From assembly GCA_026005135.1 (NCBI GenBank), contig BPKM01000001.1:372001-436000 (forward strand): a stretch of DNA of 64,000 nt. Direction: 5' to 3'. This DNA comes from Leptospiraceae bacterium. Its GTDB lineage: Bacteria; Spirochaetota; Leptospiria; Leptospirales; Leptonemataceae. The translations under genes were made by a program, and so were the position numbers. The notes beneath the pieces were generated by a model, which saw only the letters and a program-made list of their open reading frames with translations, searched no databases and was not told the origin of the DNA. This document shows, piece after piece, positions 8,759 through 18,577 of this stretch (within the stretch, counting starts at the first letter, position 1; every line of letters begins with the position of its first letter).

Positions 8759-10621
8759 TTATGATAATTTTTCTTTAAAAACATCAATCAATTCAGAAAC
8801 AGGAAATGGTCTACCTCGAACCTGATTATAAGGTTCTGCTGGAACTAAATATTTCGCCCTTAATAGCATTGCTAATTGTCCTAAGTTGATTTCTGGTACA
8901 ATAATTTTATTAAATGATTTTAATATTGTTTCTAAATTCTTTGGAAATGGATTTATGTATTTTAAATGTACATGACCAATAGAAAATCCTTCTGAATATA
9001 ATGTTTCTACTGCTTCTCTAACAGAGCCAAAGGTAGATCCCCAGCTTACTACAAGTAAATCACCTTCCTGTTTTCCAAATAATTCTACATCAGGTATATC
9101 CTGAACAATTCTCTGGATTTTTTCATTACGAAGATGAACCATTTTATTATGATTATCTGGATCATAACTTATGTTTCCTTCTTCGTTTTTTTCTAATCCT
9201 CCTATTCTATGGATATGATAAGGATTACCTGGTACTATCCATTTTCTTGCTAAGGTCTGAGGATCTCTTTTATAAACTTTATAATCTTCTATTTTTTCAT
9301 TAAAAATTGGTTTGGGAACATTAAATTCTAAATCTTCAATATTAGGTAATTTCCATGGTTCAGAACCATTTGCTAAATAACCATCAGATAGATAAAATAC
9401 TGGCGTCATATATTTAACAGCTATTTTAATTGCATCAAAAATTAAATAAAAATTATCTGATGGTGTAGAAGGTGCTAAAATAGGGACGGGACTTTCTCCA
9501 TTTCTTCCAAACATTGCCTGAAGTAGATCAGCCTGTTCTGTTTTTGTTGGCATTCCTGTAGATGGTCCACTTCTTTGGATATTGATTACTACTAAGGGTA
9601 ACTCTGCCATTACTGCTAAATTAATTGCCTCTAATTTTAAAGAAATTCCCGGTCCAGAAGAACCAGTAATACCAATTGAACCACCATACGATGCTCCTAT
9701 TGCAGCACAAACTGCTGCTATTTCATCTTCTGCTTGAAATGTATATACGTTACAATATTTGTATTTTACCAATTCATGTAATATATCTGATGCTGGTGTA
9801 ATAGGATAACCTGCGTATAGTACCTTTAATTTTGATAAGATAGCACTTGATACAATTCCTAATGCTAAAGCTGTATTACCATTTATATTACGATAATAAC
9901 CTGGTTGAAAAGTAGCTTTTTTAATTTCGTATCTTATTTCGAATGCTTCTATTGTTTCTGCAAAAGCATGTCCAGCCATTAATGCTTTAATATTAGCTTC
10001 TCCTAATTGAGGTTTTTGGGCAAATTTTTTCTTTAACCAATTTATCGTAGGCTGAGGATCTCGTTGAAATAACCAATAAGTAATACCAAGAGCGAAAAAG
10101 TTTTTACATCTTTCAATTTCTTTATTGGATAAGCCAGTATCTTTTAATGCTTCCTTAGTTAGTGATGTAATAGGAACTTCTATTATTCGAAATTTTTGTT
10201 TTAAATTTTCATCTTTTATAGGATTTGATTCGTATCCTACTTTTGTTAAGTTTCTTTCATTGAATTCATCAGAATTTGCAATTATAATTCCATTTTGCTT
10301 TAAATAACTTAAATTTGCTTTTAATGCAGCTGGATTCATCACAACAAGGACATCTACCTGATCTCCCGGAGTAAAAATTTTATGGCTGCCAAAATGAATT
10401 TGAAAACTAGAAACTCCTGGAATGGTATTTTGCGGAGCTCGTATTTCAGCTGGGAAATCGGGAAATGTCATTAAGTCATTGCCTAAATATGCGGTAGCTA
10501 AAGTAAACTGACTACCAGCTAATTGCATACCATCACCTGAGTCACCTGAAAAACGAATTGTTACACCATCTAATTCTTTATTCAACTTCTTAAAGGAAGT
10601 TGAGAATTGTTTTTCTTGCAT
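8759..10621 (-). CDS. korA: 2-oxoacid:ferredoxin oxidoreductase, fused gamma-alpha subunit
   Basis: The 620-residue partner of korB makes CoA-acylation of 2-oxoacids (probably 2-oxoglutarate) reversible, with ferredoxin as electron carrier. The N-terminal gamma domain (about 15-200) begins GVTIRFSGDSGDGMQLAG. The alpha domain (about 230-600) has GNTALALGIV, AGYPITPAS, FQAEDEIAAV and TGSSGPGISLK. The gamma-alpha fusion is the usual arrangement in the KorA type. It is co-transcribed with korB on the minus strand. The enzyme suggests a microaerophilic or anaerobic-leaning TCA branch, or a reductive step. Confidence 0.95.
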   Translation of the reverse strand: MQEKQFSTSFKKLNKELDGVTIRFSGDSGDGMQLAGSQFTLATAYLGNDLMTFPDFPAEIRAPQNTIPGVSSFQIHFGSHKIFTPGDQVDVLVVMNPAALKANLSYLKQNGIIIANSDEFNERNLTKVGYESNPIKDENLKQKFRIIEVPITSLTKEALKDTGLSNKEIERCKNFFALGITYWLFQRDPQPTINWLKKKFAQKPQLGEANIKALMAGHAFAETIEAFEIRYEIKKATFQPGYYRNINGNTALALGIVSSAILSKLKVLYAGYPITPASDILHELVKYKYCNVYTFQAEDEIAAVCAAIGASYGGSIGITGSSGPGISLKLEAINLAVMAELPLVVINIQRSGPSTGMPTKTEQADLLQAMFGRNGESPVPILAPSTPSDNFYLIFDAIKIAVKYMTPVFYLSDGYLANGSEPWKLPNIEDLEFNVPKPIFNEKIEDYKVYKRDPQTLARKWIVPGNPYHIHRIGGLEKNEEGNISYDPDNHNKMVHLRNEKIQRIVQDIPDVELFGKQEGDLLVVSWGSTFGSVREAVETLYSEGFSIGHVHLKYINPFPKNLETILKSFNKIIVPEINLGQLAMLLRAKYLVPAEPYNQVRGRPFPVSELIDVFKEKLS

Positions 10622-10801
10622 TGGATCCTCTTTGAATCTTTATAATTTATTGACATATTTTGAATTAATTCCAATAAATATTAAATTTGAAATATAGCAA
10701 CACTTTTTTATGATAATTTTAATATTTTTAGTTGCTTTATTAAATCGAATTCATTTAGAATTTATTTTACAAAAGAAAGACCTTCATTTAATTATTGCTA
10801 A

Positions 10802-11652
10802 ATGCCTCTATCTTATAGAAAAAATTTTTTTTAGGAAAATTTATAAATAGGTATAAAAGGTTTTTTATAGATTTTAAAATGAATGATCATACTTTTATAG
10901 CGCATTGTCCTAATACAGGTTCAATGGATACATGTTTAAAAAAAGATTCAGATATTCTTTTAAGTTATTCAAATAATAAAAATAGAAAATTACCTTTTAC
11001 ATTAGAAATGATTAAGCCAGAAGAAAGTTGGATATATGTAAATACAATCGAAGTAAATAGAATTATAGAATATTTTTTAGTAAATCAGAATGATCTCTTA
11101 AAAGATATAACGAAAGAATATTCCTTTTTAAAAAGAGAACCAAAATTATTCGAACATAAATTTGATTTTCTTTTGTTTAATGAAAAACATAAAAATCAAT
11201 TACAAAATATAAATTTAAAAAATTCAGTCTATCTTAAAAATCATAGAACGAAAGATCAAGCACCGTTATTAATAGAAATAAAAAATGTAACGTATTATAA
11301 TAATAAATTAGATTGTTTGCAATTTCCAGATGCAATAACAAAAAGAGGATATAAACATATTCAATTATTAAGTAAATTACAAAAAATGGGATATCGAACA
11401 ATGGTATTTTTTGTTTTATCTCGAGAAGAAGGTAAGTTTTTTATGCCAGCATATCATATAGATCCAGAATTTTCTAAGATTTTAAAAAATTATTATATTA
11501 ATAAAGGTACTATTTTACCAATTAGATTTAAATATATTATAAATAAAATTAGTAATAAATCTTTTATAAAAGATTTTCCTAATCTAGTAGATGAATTAGA
11601 ATTTTATGAAGTAAATATTTTCTTAAATAGTATTGAAACAATCCAATGGTAG
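10802..11652 (+). CDS. sfsA: SfsA family protein (5' end frameshifted in a T8 run)
   Basis: An SfsA-type protein, historically linked to sugar fermentation stimulation and carrying a nuclease-like fold. The frame from ATG 10879 holds HCPNTGSM, the KxPFTLEMI stretch and LLIEIKNV with a GxKHIQ motif, but lacks the N-terminal RYKRF segment. That segment (FINRYKRFFIDFK) lies in frame just upstream, without an NTG start. The matching start is ATG 10802 (MPLSYRKNFF) in another frame. Adding one T to the T8 run at 10825-10832 joins them into one protein of normal length. So either translation starts weakly inside, transcription slips on the T-run, or one base is missing. Confidence 0.85.
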
Positions 11653-11737
11653 ATAAAGTAATAAACTAAAAATTAAAAAAATTCAATTTCTATATAAAAC
11701 TACTTTACGTTAAGTCTATCATATAAAAATTTTCTTT

Positions 11738-12991
11738 ATGCTTGATATCCGTAAGATAGAAGAAAATCCAGAAGAATTAAAACAAACCTTAAAAAAAAGA
11801 CAGCAGGATGAATCTATTGTAGAAGAATTGATTTCTTTAATAAAAGAAACAAAAACAATACAAACTAAAGTTGAAGAATTACGTTCTATTCGAAATAAAG
11901 AAAGCAAATTGATTGGACAATTAATTCAAAAAGATAAAGAATTAGCAGAGAGAAAAAAAGAAGAAGTACGTAAAATTGTAGATGAAATTCAACGATTAGA
12001 AGAACAATTAAAATCATTAAAAGAAAAACAAGAAGAAATTTTATTAACATTACCAAACTGGTTAGATCCAGAAGTTCCATATGGTGAAGATGAGTCAAAA
12101 AATGTAATTATAAAGCAGGTGGGAGAAATTCCCCATTTTGATTTCGAAGTATTGCCCCATTATGAAATTGGAGAAAGGTTAGGGATTATTGATTTTGAAA
12201 GAGGTGTAAAATTAGCTGGATCACGATTTTATACTTATAAAGGATTGGGAGCAAAATTGGAAAGAGCATTAATGAATTTTATGTTAGATATACATACAAA
12301 TAAAAATGGGTATGAAGAAATATGGGTACCTGTATTAATAAAAGATGAAGGTATGATTACAACTGGACAATATCCAAAATTTAAAGGAGAATATTACCAA
12401 TTAGAAAGAGATGGACTTTCTCTAATACCAACAGCAGAAGTTCCCTTAGTAAATTTATTTTATGATGAAATTTTAAAAGAAGAAATGGTTCCTATAAAAG
12501 TTACAGCAGCGTCTTCTTGTTTTAGAAGGGAAGCAGGTGCTGCTGGTAAAGATACACGTGGATTGATCCGTGTACATCAATTTCAAAAAGTAGAATTAGT
12601 TCAGATTACACATCCAGAATCTTCTAAAAATGCACATAAAGAAATGTTAAGTCATGCTGAGATGATATTACAGGAATTACAATTACCATATCGTGTAGTA
12701 TTATTATGTTCTGGCGATATAGGTGCTACAGCAATGAAAACTTATGATTTAGAAGTATGGATACCTGGATTAAAAAGATGGCTTGAGATTTCTTCTGTTT
12801 CGAATTGTGGAGATTATCAAGCAAGAAGAGGAAAAATTCGCATTAAAACTCCAAAAGGCAATATTTATGCTCATACGCTAAATGGATCTGGTTTGGCAAT
12901 TGGAAGAACATTAGTAGCTATATTAGAAAATTATCAAAAATCCGATGGAACAATAGAAATTCCAGAAGTATTAAAAAAATATATTAATTAA
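11738..12991 (+). CDS. serS: Seryl-tRNA synthetase
   Basis: It charges tRNA-Ser. The 417-residue protein has the N-terminal antiparallel coiled-coil arm (about 30-100, very Lys/Glu-rich) that grips the tRNA, then the class II catalytic core. Motif 2 is visible in CFRREAGAAGKDTRGLIRVH, preceded by TAEVPLVNL. The C-terminal motif 3 region reads LNGSGLAIGRTLVAILEN. Length is typical. It starts with ATG and overlaps the convergent YqaA-family gene by 8 bp at the 3' end. Confidence 0.98.
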   Translation: MLDIRKIEENPEELKQTLKKRQQDESIVEELISLIKETKTIQTKVEELRSIRNKESKLIGQLIQKDKELAERKKEEVRKIVDEIQRLEEQLKSLKEKQEEILLTLPNWLDPEVPYGEDESKNVIIKQVGEIPHFDFEVLPHYEIGERLGIIDFERGVKLAGSRFYTYKGLGAKLERALMNFMLDIHTNKNGYEEIWVPVLIKDEGMITTGQYPKFKGEYYQLERDGLSLIPTAEVPLVNLFYDEILKEEMVPIKVTAASSCFRREAGAAGKDTRGLIRVHQFQKVELVQITHPESSKNAHKEMLSHAEMILQELQLPYRVVLLCSGDIGATAMKTYDLEVWIPGLKRWLEISSVSNCGDYQARRGKIRIKTPKGNIYAHTLNGSGLAIGRTLVAILENYQKSDGTIEIPEVLKKYIN

Positions 12992-13499
12992 AATATAAAA
13001 ATAAGGCATAATATCTTATAAACCGTAAACTAATAACAGTAAATAGAAATAAAGATAAGGGAAATTTAAAATAACCTGAAAGAATTGTTATAGGATCACC
13101 TATTACAGGTAACCACGAAGCTAATAATGCTAAAATATTATATTTTTGAATTAATTTATAACTTAGATGATTTTCAGAAGGTAGTTCTATTTTAAAACTA
13201 AAAATTTTATATGATTTATTATTTAATTTTTTAAATATAAAATATCCTATATAATAATTTAAAATACATGCAAGGGAATTCCCTATGGTTGCATAAACTA
13301 ATACTTCTTCTTTAGGAATAGATGTATGAAAAGCAATAGATACAAGAATATCAGAACTTAATGGTAGAATAGTTGCAGCTAAAAAGGAAATCATAAAAAT
13401 ACTTATGTTCCCATAGTCCCTATAAAAGGGATTTAGGTCTATAAACATAGTAATAATTAACATTGAACCTATAAAAATGGATTTATAACATGAAAGCAT
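12984..13499 (-). CDS. YqaA-family (VTT/DedA-related) membrane protein
   Basis: This 171-residue integral membrane protein has about four to five hydrophobic segments. It matches the YqaA subgroup of the VTT/DedA superfamily through the pattern FLAATILPLSSDILV, GNSLACILNYYIGY and LLASWLPVIGDPITILSGY. The family is thought to act in lipid or small-molecule movement across the inner membrane, but no substrate is established. It ends 8 bp inside the 3' end of serS on the other strand. Confidence 0.8.
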   Translation of the reverse strand: MLSCYKSIFIGSMLIITMFIDLNPFYRDYGNISIFMISFLAATILPLSSDILVSIAFHTSIPKEEVLVYATIGNSLACILNYYIGYFIFKKLNNKSYKIFSFKIELPSENHLSYKLIQKYNILALLASWLPVIGDPITILSGYFKFPLSLFLFTVISLRFIRYYALFLYFN

Positions 13500-13549
13500 C
13501 TTATTTTAAGATAACAATAATTTTTTAGAAAGTCAATATTATTGTTTAA

Positions 13550-14383
13550 TTAATTAAAATCACCATCTTTAATGTTTCTTAAAGCATTTAGAATATCTTG
13601 ATGGATGATTCCATTAGAAGCAACAAGATTATCAATTTCGATATGATATGGTTTCCCTTCTAAGTTGGTAATTTTTCCACCTGCTTCTTTAAGTATAACA
13701 TAACCAGCACAGGTATCCCATGGTTTTAAATTTCTTTCCCACATTCCATCGATTCTACCTTCTGCAGTCCAGCATAGATCTAATACAGCAGAACCAGATT
13801 TTCTTATACCTGTACCAGCAGAAATCATTGCAGAAAGATCAGAAATTAACTGATGTAATATTTCTTTTCTATTGTAAGGAATACCAGAAGAAATTAAAGC
13901 AAGTTCTAAAGATGCTGTAGTAGAAACCTGAATTCTATGATTATTTTTAAAAGCTCCTTCTCCAAATATAGCATGATAGGTTTCTTTTAATGCTGGCATA
14001 TGAACAATACCTGCTACAGGGTGATCACGAAAAACAAGTCCTATAGATATACAAAAAAGAGGGAATCCATGAATAAAATTTCGAGAACCGTCTAAAGCAT
14101 CAATCCACCAGCTAAAATCTCCATCTTTTCGTGTTTCTCCTTCTGTTTCTGAAATTAATGTATCCTTTTTAAACTTTTTATCTATTATTTCTAATAAAGG
14201 AATTTCTGCTTCTTTATCTGCTCTTTTGATAAGATCATGAAAACTTTCCATGATCTTACCTTTTAATATATCTTCCTGAAATGCTAATAAAGATTCACTA
14301 ATATTAGGAATTAAATTATAAATATAAAAAATCCTATCATATACTTCGTTTATTGGAAATTCAATTATACCCGTTTCTTGCAT
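13550..14383 (-). CDS. suhB: Inositol monophosphatase family protein
   Basis: A magnesium-dependent sugar phosphatase of the IMPase/FBPase superfamily, 277 residues from the ATG at 14383. Metal ligands are visible in ISETEGE, in WIDALDGSRNFIHG (the DxxDGTxNF box with Ser for Thr) and in PWDTCAGYVILKEAGG. A TTG at 14422 overlapping the upstream stop would add 13 residues. The ATG is preferred because the family motif spacing fits, though no clear Shine-Dalgarno site supports either. The true substrate could be inositol-1-phosphate or another phosphomonoester. Confidence 0.88.
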   Translation of the reverse strand: MQETGIIEFPINEVYDRIFYIYNLIPNISESLLAFQEDILKGKIMESFHDLIKRADKEAEIPLLEIIDKKFKKDTLISETEGETRKDGDFSWWIDALDGSRNFIHGFPLFCISIGLVFRDHPVAGIVHMPALKETYHAIFGEGAFKNNHRIQVSTTASLELALISSGIPYNRKEILHQLISDLSAMISAGTGIRKSGSAVLDLCWTAEGRIDGMWERNLKPWDTCAGYVILKEAGGKITNLEGKPYHIEIDNLVASNGIIHQDILNALRNIKDGDFN

Positions 14384-14418
14384 GGAATATATCCATAAAA
14401 TACAAAAAATTGAGAACG

Positions 14419-15651
14419 TCAATTCTTTATGGCTTTGTATATAGCTGCTTCTGCTGCAACCCTCGCACCAAGAAATTTCCAGATAGGCATTAAATCTAAA
14501 AATGTTGCAAGCCCACCAGTTACAGAATCTGTAACATTTAAAATTGTTGGCAATTTATTTTTTAATTGTTCTTCAAATGGTTTTATATTTTGACTTACAA
14601 CAACAGCAATGCGATCCAATTGATCACTTATATGATTTAAAATATTTTTTGCTTTTTGATAAGATTCTTCATCAGTAAAATTAGCAAAGCGATTTTCAAT
14701 ATCAGATTCTTTTTGTTTTAAAATTTTATATAAAAATTTACCACCTTCTTCAATTAAATTATCAGTAAATGGTAAAGCAAGTTCGATAGTGATAAAATAA
14801 TATAAGAGTTCTTGTCCAGCTTTTAAATCAAAAAATGTTTGTAAGGAGTTTTCCTTAGATACAAGACTTATAATATAAGCTAATGCAATAGCTTTTAATC
14901 CAGCATCAATGGCTTGTTGTGGATCCGCTTCGAATGTTCTTTTACCTTCTGTTTTTTTAATTGCATCATAAGTATTTTTTAAACCAGTAAAAATTCCCAA
15001 TCCTCCATCTGCTTTATCAATAGCTTTTGCTGTTTTTATAATTTTATGGAGATCATCATCATAGCGGGCAATTTCTCGGATTTTATCAATCAATTCTGGA
15101 GATACATTAGTTTGATAACGTTTAATAGCTCTTGGGAAATCCATATAATAATAAAATTCTGGTGCCATCGGTAGATTATCTAATATAAATTTTGTAATTT
15201 TTACTGTATTATCATTTTCTTTAAATTCTGTTAAAACCTCTTCGATAGGATTATTGATTATTCCCATTTCTTTACGAATATTGGTTTCTAAGGACTGAAT
15301 TTTTTCTTCTTGAACTTCTTCGTATGTTATGGTTCTTAACCAGAATTCTTTAAGACTTATAAAGGCATGTACAATAGAAATGAGCCATAATATTAAATAA
15401 CCATATACAATTTGATTAACAAAGTCTGGTCGTGTTTTTTCGTCTGGATATTTATTGGTATAATAAATAAGAATTCCAAGTGCTGCACCATAAATAATAG
15501 CAGCAATAAGCCAGCTTCTCTTTTTTCCTTTTAAATACATATATAAAAAAGTTAACCAAGATAATAATCCCATAAAGAATGTTAAAGCAATATGCCAGGA
15601 ATGGAGTAATTTCCATGTAATATCTTTTTCTTTTAATTTATTTTGACTCAT
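14419..15651 (-). CDS. Unknown membrane protein with large C-terminal soluble domain
   Basis: A 410-residue protein I do not recognise. Residues about 18-110 contain three hydrophobic segments separated by short loops. The remainder is mostly helical and charged, with further hydrophobic stretches near 245-260, 290-310 and 380-400. A clear AGGAGGGG site precedes the ATG. It follows the double-TM2 gene by 14 bp in the same direction, so they are probably co-expressed. The C-terminal domain includes a YKILKQKES coiled-coil-like part. Confidence 0.55.
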   Translation of the reverse strand: MSQNKLKEKDITWKLLHSWHIALTFFMGLLSWLTFLYMYLKGKKRSWLIAAIIYGAALGILIYYTNKYPDEKTRPDFVNQIVYGYLILWLISIVHAFISLKEFWLRTITYEEVQEEKIQSLETNIRKEMGIINNPIEEVLTEFKENDNTVKITKFILDNLPMAPEFYYYMDFPRAIKRYQTNVSPELIDKIREIARYDDDLHKIIKTAKAIDKADGGLGIFTGLKNTYDAIKKTEGKRTFEADPQQAIDAGLKAIALAYIISLVSKENSLQTFFDLKAGQELLYYFITIELALPFTDNLIEEGGKFLYKILKQKESDIENRFANFTDEESYQKAKNILNHISDQLDRIAVVVSQNIKPFEEQLKNKLPTILNVTDSVTGGLATFLDLMPIWKFLGARVAAEAAIYKAIKN

Positions 15652-15665
15652 ATTCCCCTCCTGTT

Positions 15666-16064
15666 TTAGGAACTATATTTACTATTAATTTCTGAAATTT
15701 GTTCATTTAATGTCCAGAAGTCATAGATAATTCCAAGACCAAATAGACCAGCTGTCAAAAGATAAAGTAATCCACTAATCCATTTTCTCATATAAAATCG
15801 ATGTAAACCTAAATATCCAGTAAATGTTAATAAGATCCATGTAATATTATAATCTATTGGTCCTGGAATATATTTTAAATCTGCTTCTCTATCCATAGAA
15901 GGAATTAGAAATAAGTCAATAATCCAGCCAATACCCAGTAAGCCTAAGGTAAAAAAATAAATGGTACCACTGATAGGTTTCCCATAATAAAATCGATGAG
16001 AACCTAAAAAACCAAAAATCCAGAGTATATAACCAATTGTTTTACTATGTGTATTTCTATCCAT
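15666..16064 (-). CDS. Protein with two tandem TM2 domains
   Basis: This 132-residue protein repeats the TM2 module twice. The first copy (about 8-60) reads YILWIFGFLGSHRFYYGK with a GLLGIGWIIDLFLIP ending. The second (about 70-125) reads ILLTFTGYLGLHRFYMRK with GLFGLGIIYDFWTL. TM2 proteins are small inner-membrane proteins of unclear function. A duplicated TM2 in one chain is less common than a single copy, which suggests four membrane helices. It lies in the run of minus-strand genes downstream of the Ton-type genes. Confidence 0.85.
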   Translation of the reverse strand: MDRNTHSKTIGYILWIFGFLGSHRFYYGKPISGTIYFFTLGLLGIGWIIDLFLIPSMDREADLKYIPGPIDYNITWILLTFTGYLGLHRFYMRKWISGLLYLLTAGLFGLGIIYDFWTLNEQISEINSKYSS

Positions 16065-16105
16065 ATCGATTATTTTAATAGATAAAGAATTTATGTCAAT
16101 TCAAT

Positions 16106-16759
16106 TTAAGATTGAAAAAAGAATTTAGAAAGAATCTGATTTATTTCGTCGTTTTTTATTTCTTTTTCTGTAATTTGATTTTGAATTTCTTTTTTTAGAT
16201 TAATTTTAAATTGTTCTATTTCTTCTTCTGTTGGTGTATCTAATTTATAAGAAATTTCTTCTTTTTCAAATTTTTGATTTAAATGAATAGCTTTTGAATA
16301 TAAATTTAATATAGAGAATATTTCTTTTATTCTTTTGTAAATATTTTCAAATAATAAAGCATGGTATATTTGACCAGAAATTCGATAATATGTTGATGTT
16401 AAAGAATATAAAGTAGCAGGTTCTGATAGTTGGTAATTTAAGGAATATTCATAAATTTGTTTTTTATTAAGATTTTCTGTTAGTAAATAAAACATTTTAT
16501 ATTCTGCATTAATTTTTGCATAATAAAAGATTGGAGCATTTTGACCTAATTTAAGATGATGTTTCTTTATTAATTCTTTAAAATGTTCTATATCTTTTAT
16601 TATGTAAGGTTGTATTTGATTTCTATAATCATCGTCTAAATATCGCGCATAATATCCAGCTAAATATACTTTAACATCATTTTTAATGGGTGGTTTGCAA
16701 AACGAAAAGAATTTATCCATTTTTATTAAATGGATTTTAAATGTTTCTTTCCAGTTCAT
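16106..16759 (-). CDS. Hypothetical helical protein
   Basis: This 217-residue, Lys/Glu/Tyr-rich protein without signal peptide or membrane segment is not recognised. Its repetitive helical look (Tyr and Leu spaced by 3-4) could be a degenerate TPR array. It starts 3 bp after the stop of the upstream TPR protein, so it is almost certainly co-translated with it and the TonB/ExbD genes further upstream. Confidence 0.55.
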   Translation of the reverse strand: MNWKETFKIHLIKMDKFFSFCKPPIKNDVKVYLAGYYARYLDDDYRNQIQPYIIKDIEHFKELIKKHHLKLGQNAPIFYYAKINAEYKMFYLLTENLNKKQIYEYSLNYQLSEPATLYSLTSTYYRISGQIYHALLFENIYKRIKEIFSILNLYSKAIHLNQKFEKEEISYKLDTPTEEEIEQFKINLKKEIQNQITEKEIKNDEINQILSKFFFQS

Positions 16760-16762
16760 AGT

Positions 16763-17863
16763 CTATTCTTTAATACGTTCATATATATATTCGGGTATAT
16801 TAGACGAATTATTATCATCGTTTAAAAACATTTTTTCCTGTTGTTCTTTATTTTTTTCTATTTCTATTATCTTATTATAGAATTCTTTTGCTTTTTCTTT
16901 TTGATTGATATTCCAATAATAATCTCCTAAGGTAGTATAGGCTGGTATATAATCTGGTTTTTTGATAATTAAATAATTTAAAACATTATTACCGGATTCC
17001 TGATTTATATTTAATAATGTTTTTCCATATTCTAAAATAAAACTTTCGTAATTATCTAATCCAATATGTTCCCAGGCATATATCCAGTTTTTAAAATCTT
17101 CGAGAATTTCTTTTTCTGGATTTAAATTTAAATGATAATAATAAATTAATTTTGTTGTTAATATGCCATAAGATTCATAAATCTTTATTTTTTTTCTGAA
17201 ATTTTTGTTATAATTTAAATTTAAAATCTTATTCATGTAAAAAGATAATTTTTCTGAATTAATGTATTGATAGGCAAAAGGAATTTCTTTAAGATCTGTT
17301 TGTAAAATACGATTTTTATTTCCCTCTAAAACTGATTGAAATAATTCATCTATATAATTATTAATAGAATCATGTTGAGAAGAACCAATAAATTCTAAAT
17401 CTTTATTTTGTTTAACTGAAAATATTTGTCTATGAGTTATATTACTTAATGGTTTTTTGGATTCAAAAATTAATTTTTGATCTTTACAAATAATATGAAT
17501 TTCTTCTGGATTTATTTCCTCTTGAATAGGAATTTTTTTGTAGGAATGATTAAAAAAAAGATATGCTTCTCCACTATCCAATATAGCAATTTGAAATTCT
17601 TGTTGATTATTTATAATACATTGATAAATTTTTGCTTTTTTTAAAATTTCTTCTTTAGATATTTGTTGTTCTTCATCTAATATATGTTCTGTTTCTTGAG
17701 AATTTTCTTTTATAAGATTAGACTCGTTATGATCTTGATTTTCTTGTTGAATAATAGGTTTTTCTTTTTCAATTGTTTCTTGTGTTTCTTGAGCTATTAA
17801 TTGATTTTGGAAACAAATCATTCCCCCGCTTAATAATATTATATATATTTTAAATTTTTTCAT
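16763..17863 (-). CDS. Secreted TPR-repeat protein of the Ton-type cluster
   Basis: The ATG at 17863 (after an in-frame TTG-Ile) gives a 366-residue protein with an N-terminal signal peptide (FKIYIILLSGGMICFQNQLIAQ). An acidic Gln/Glu-rich linker (about 25-75) follows. The C-terminal part contains at least one TPR unit (PAYTTLGDYYWNINQKEKAK, about 305-335). It is likely periplasmic or envelope-associated. Its position downstream of exbB-exbD-exbD-tonB suggests a role with an energised outer-membrane system, but no direct motif shows this. Confidence 0.65.
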   Translation of the reverse strand: MKKFKIYIILLSGGMICFQNQLIAQETQETIEKEKPIIQQENQDHNESNLIKENSQETEHILDEEQQISKEEILKKAKIYQCIINNQQEFQIAILDSGEAYLFFNHSYKKIPIQEEINPEEIHIICKDQKLIFESKKPLSNITHRQIFSVKQNKDLEFIGSSQHDSINNYIDELFQSVLEGNKNRILQTDLKEIPFAYQYINSEKLSFYMNKILNLNYNKNFRKKIKIYESYGILTTKLIYYYHLNLNPEKEILEDFKNWIYAWEHIGLDNYESFILEYGKTLLNINQESGNNVLNYLIIKKPDYIPAYTTLGDYYWNINQKEKAKEFYNKIIEIEKNKEQQEKMFLNDDNNSSNIPEYIYERIKE

Positions 17864-17950
17864 AATCAAACTACTATTTAAATACAGAAATGAATTCTGG
17901 CAATTTTTTTTTATTGATATTGGGATAATATATTAAATATATGTATAGTT

Positions 17951-18577
17951 TTATTGTAATGTAAATGTAACCGTAGTATACCAGATAAAATCTTTATATT
18001 CTCCATCTTTTTGATAAGGCTTATTTAATAATTTGGCTTTATAAAGAAAAATTTTCTTTACTGCCAGAATAAAATCTTCTTTAAAAGCTTCAATATTTCC
18101 CGAAGTACTTTCTATTTTTCTTATTTTTATATCTTTAATTTTTCCATCTGAACCTATATATAAAGCAACAGAGACTTTAACTTTACCTAAATTAGAACGT
18201 TTTGCTCTATCTGGATAATCCTCTGGGGAAATTTGAACAGAAATTCTTGCAGCATATCGTTGAGAAAAATCTAATGTTGGATCTACTGCATTTTGCCAGT
18301 TAATTTTTTCTTCTGTCTTTTGTGTTGTTTCGATAATCTTTTCTGATAGATCTTTGGTTTGAGCTTGTTCTGTTTGTATTTGAGGTTCTTCATATTCAAT
18401 AAATGACATATCTGTTGATAATGAGATCTGAATTGGATTTTTAGTATTATCTTCTGGAATAAGGCGATAAATAAAATCAAATACCAATATTATTAAAATT
18501 TGTAATATCATTCCCGTAAAAACCCAGTTTTTTAAATCCCACTTTTCAAAGTATTGAAACAGATTGGATTTTATCAT
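17951..18577 (-). CDS. TonB-like energy transducer
   Basis: This 208-residue protein has a single N-terminal membrane anchor (about 17-40) and a Gln/Thr-rich periplasmic linker (about 65-90). The C-terminal TonB-type domain is about 100-208, with KVKVSVALYIGSDGKIKDIKI. The classical proline-rich linker is weak, but the domain order and gene order match Ton systems. It overlaps the upstream exbD gene by 4 bp. It should link the ExbB/ExbD motor to an outer-membrane receptor, none of which is encoded in this window. Confidence 0.8.
   Translation of the reverse strand: MIKSNLFQYFEKWDLKNWVFTGMILQILIILVFDFIYRLIPEDNTKNPIQISLSTDMSFIEYEEPQIQTEQAQTKDLSEKIIETTQKTEEKINWQNAVDPTLDFSQRYAARISVQISPEDYPDRAKRSNLGKVKVSVALYIGSDGKIKDIKIRKIESTSGNIEAFKEDFILAVKKIFLYKAKLLNKPYQKDGEYKDFIWYTTVTFTLQ

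Noticed and set aside
16686..16880. Plus-strand reading frame of 64 codons crossing two minus-strand genes
   Set aside because: It overlaps the ends of two co-directional minus-strand genes and has no ribosome binding site.
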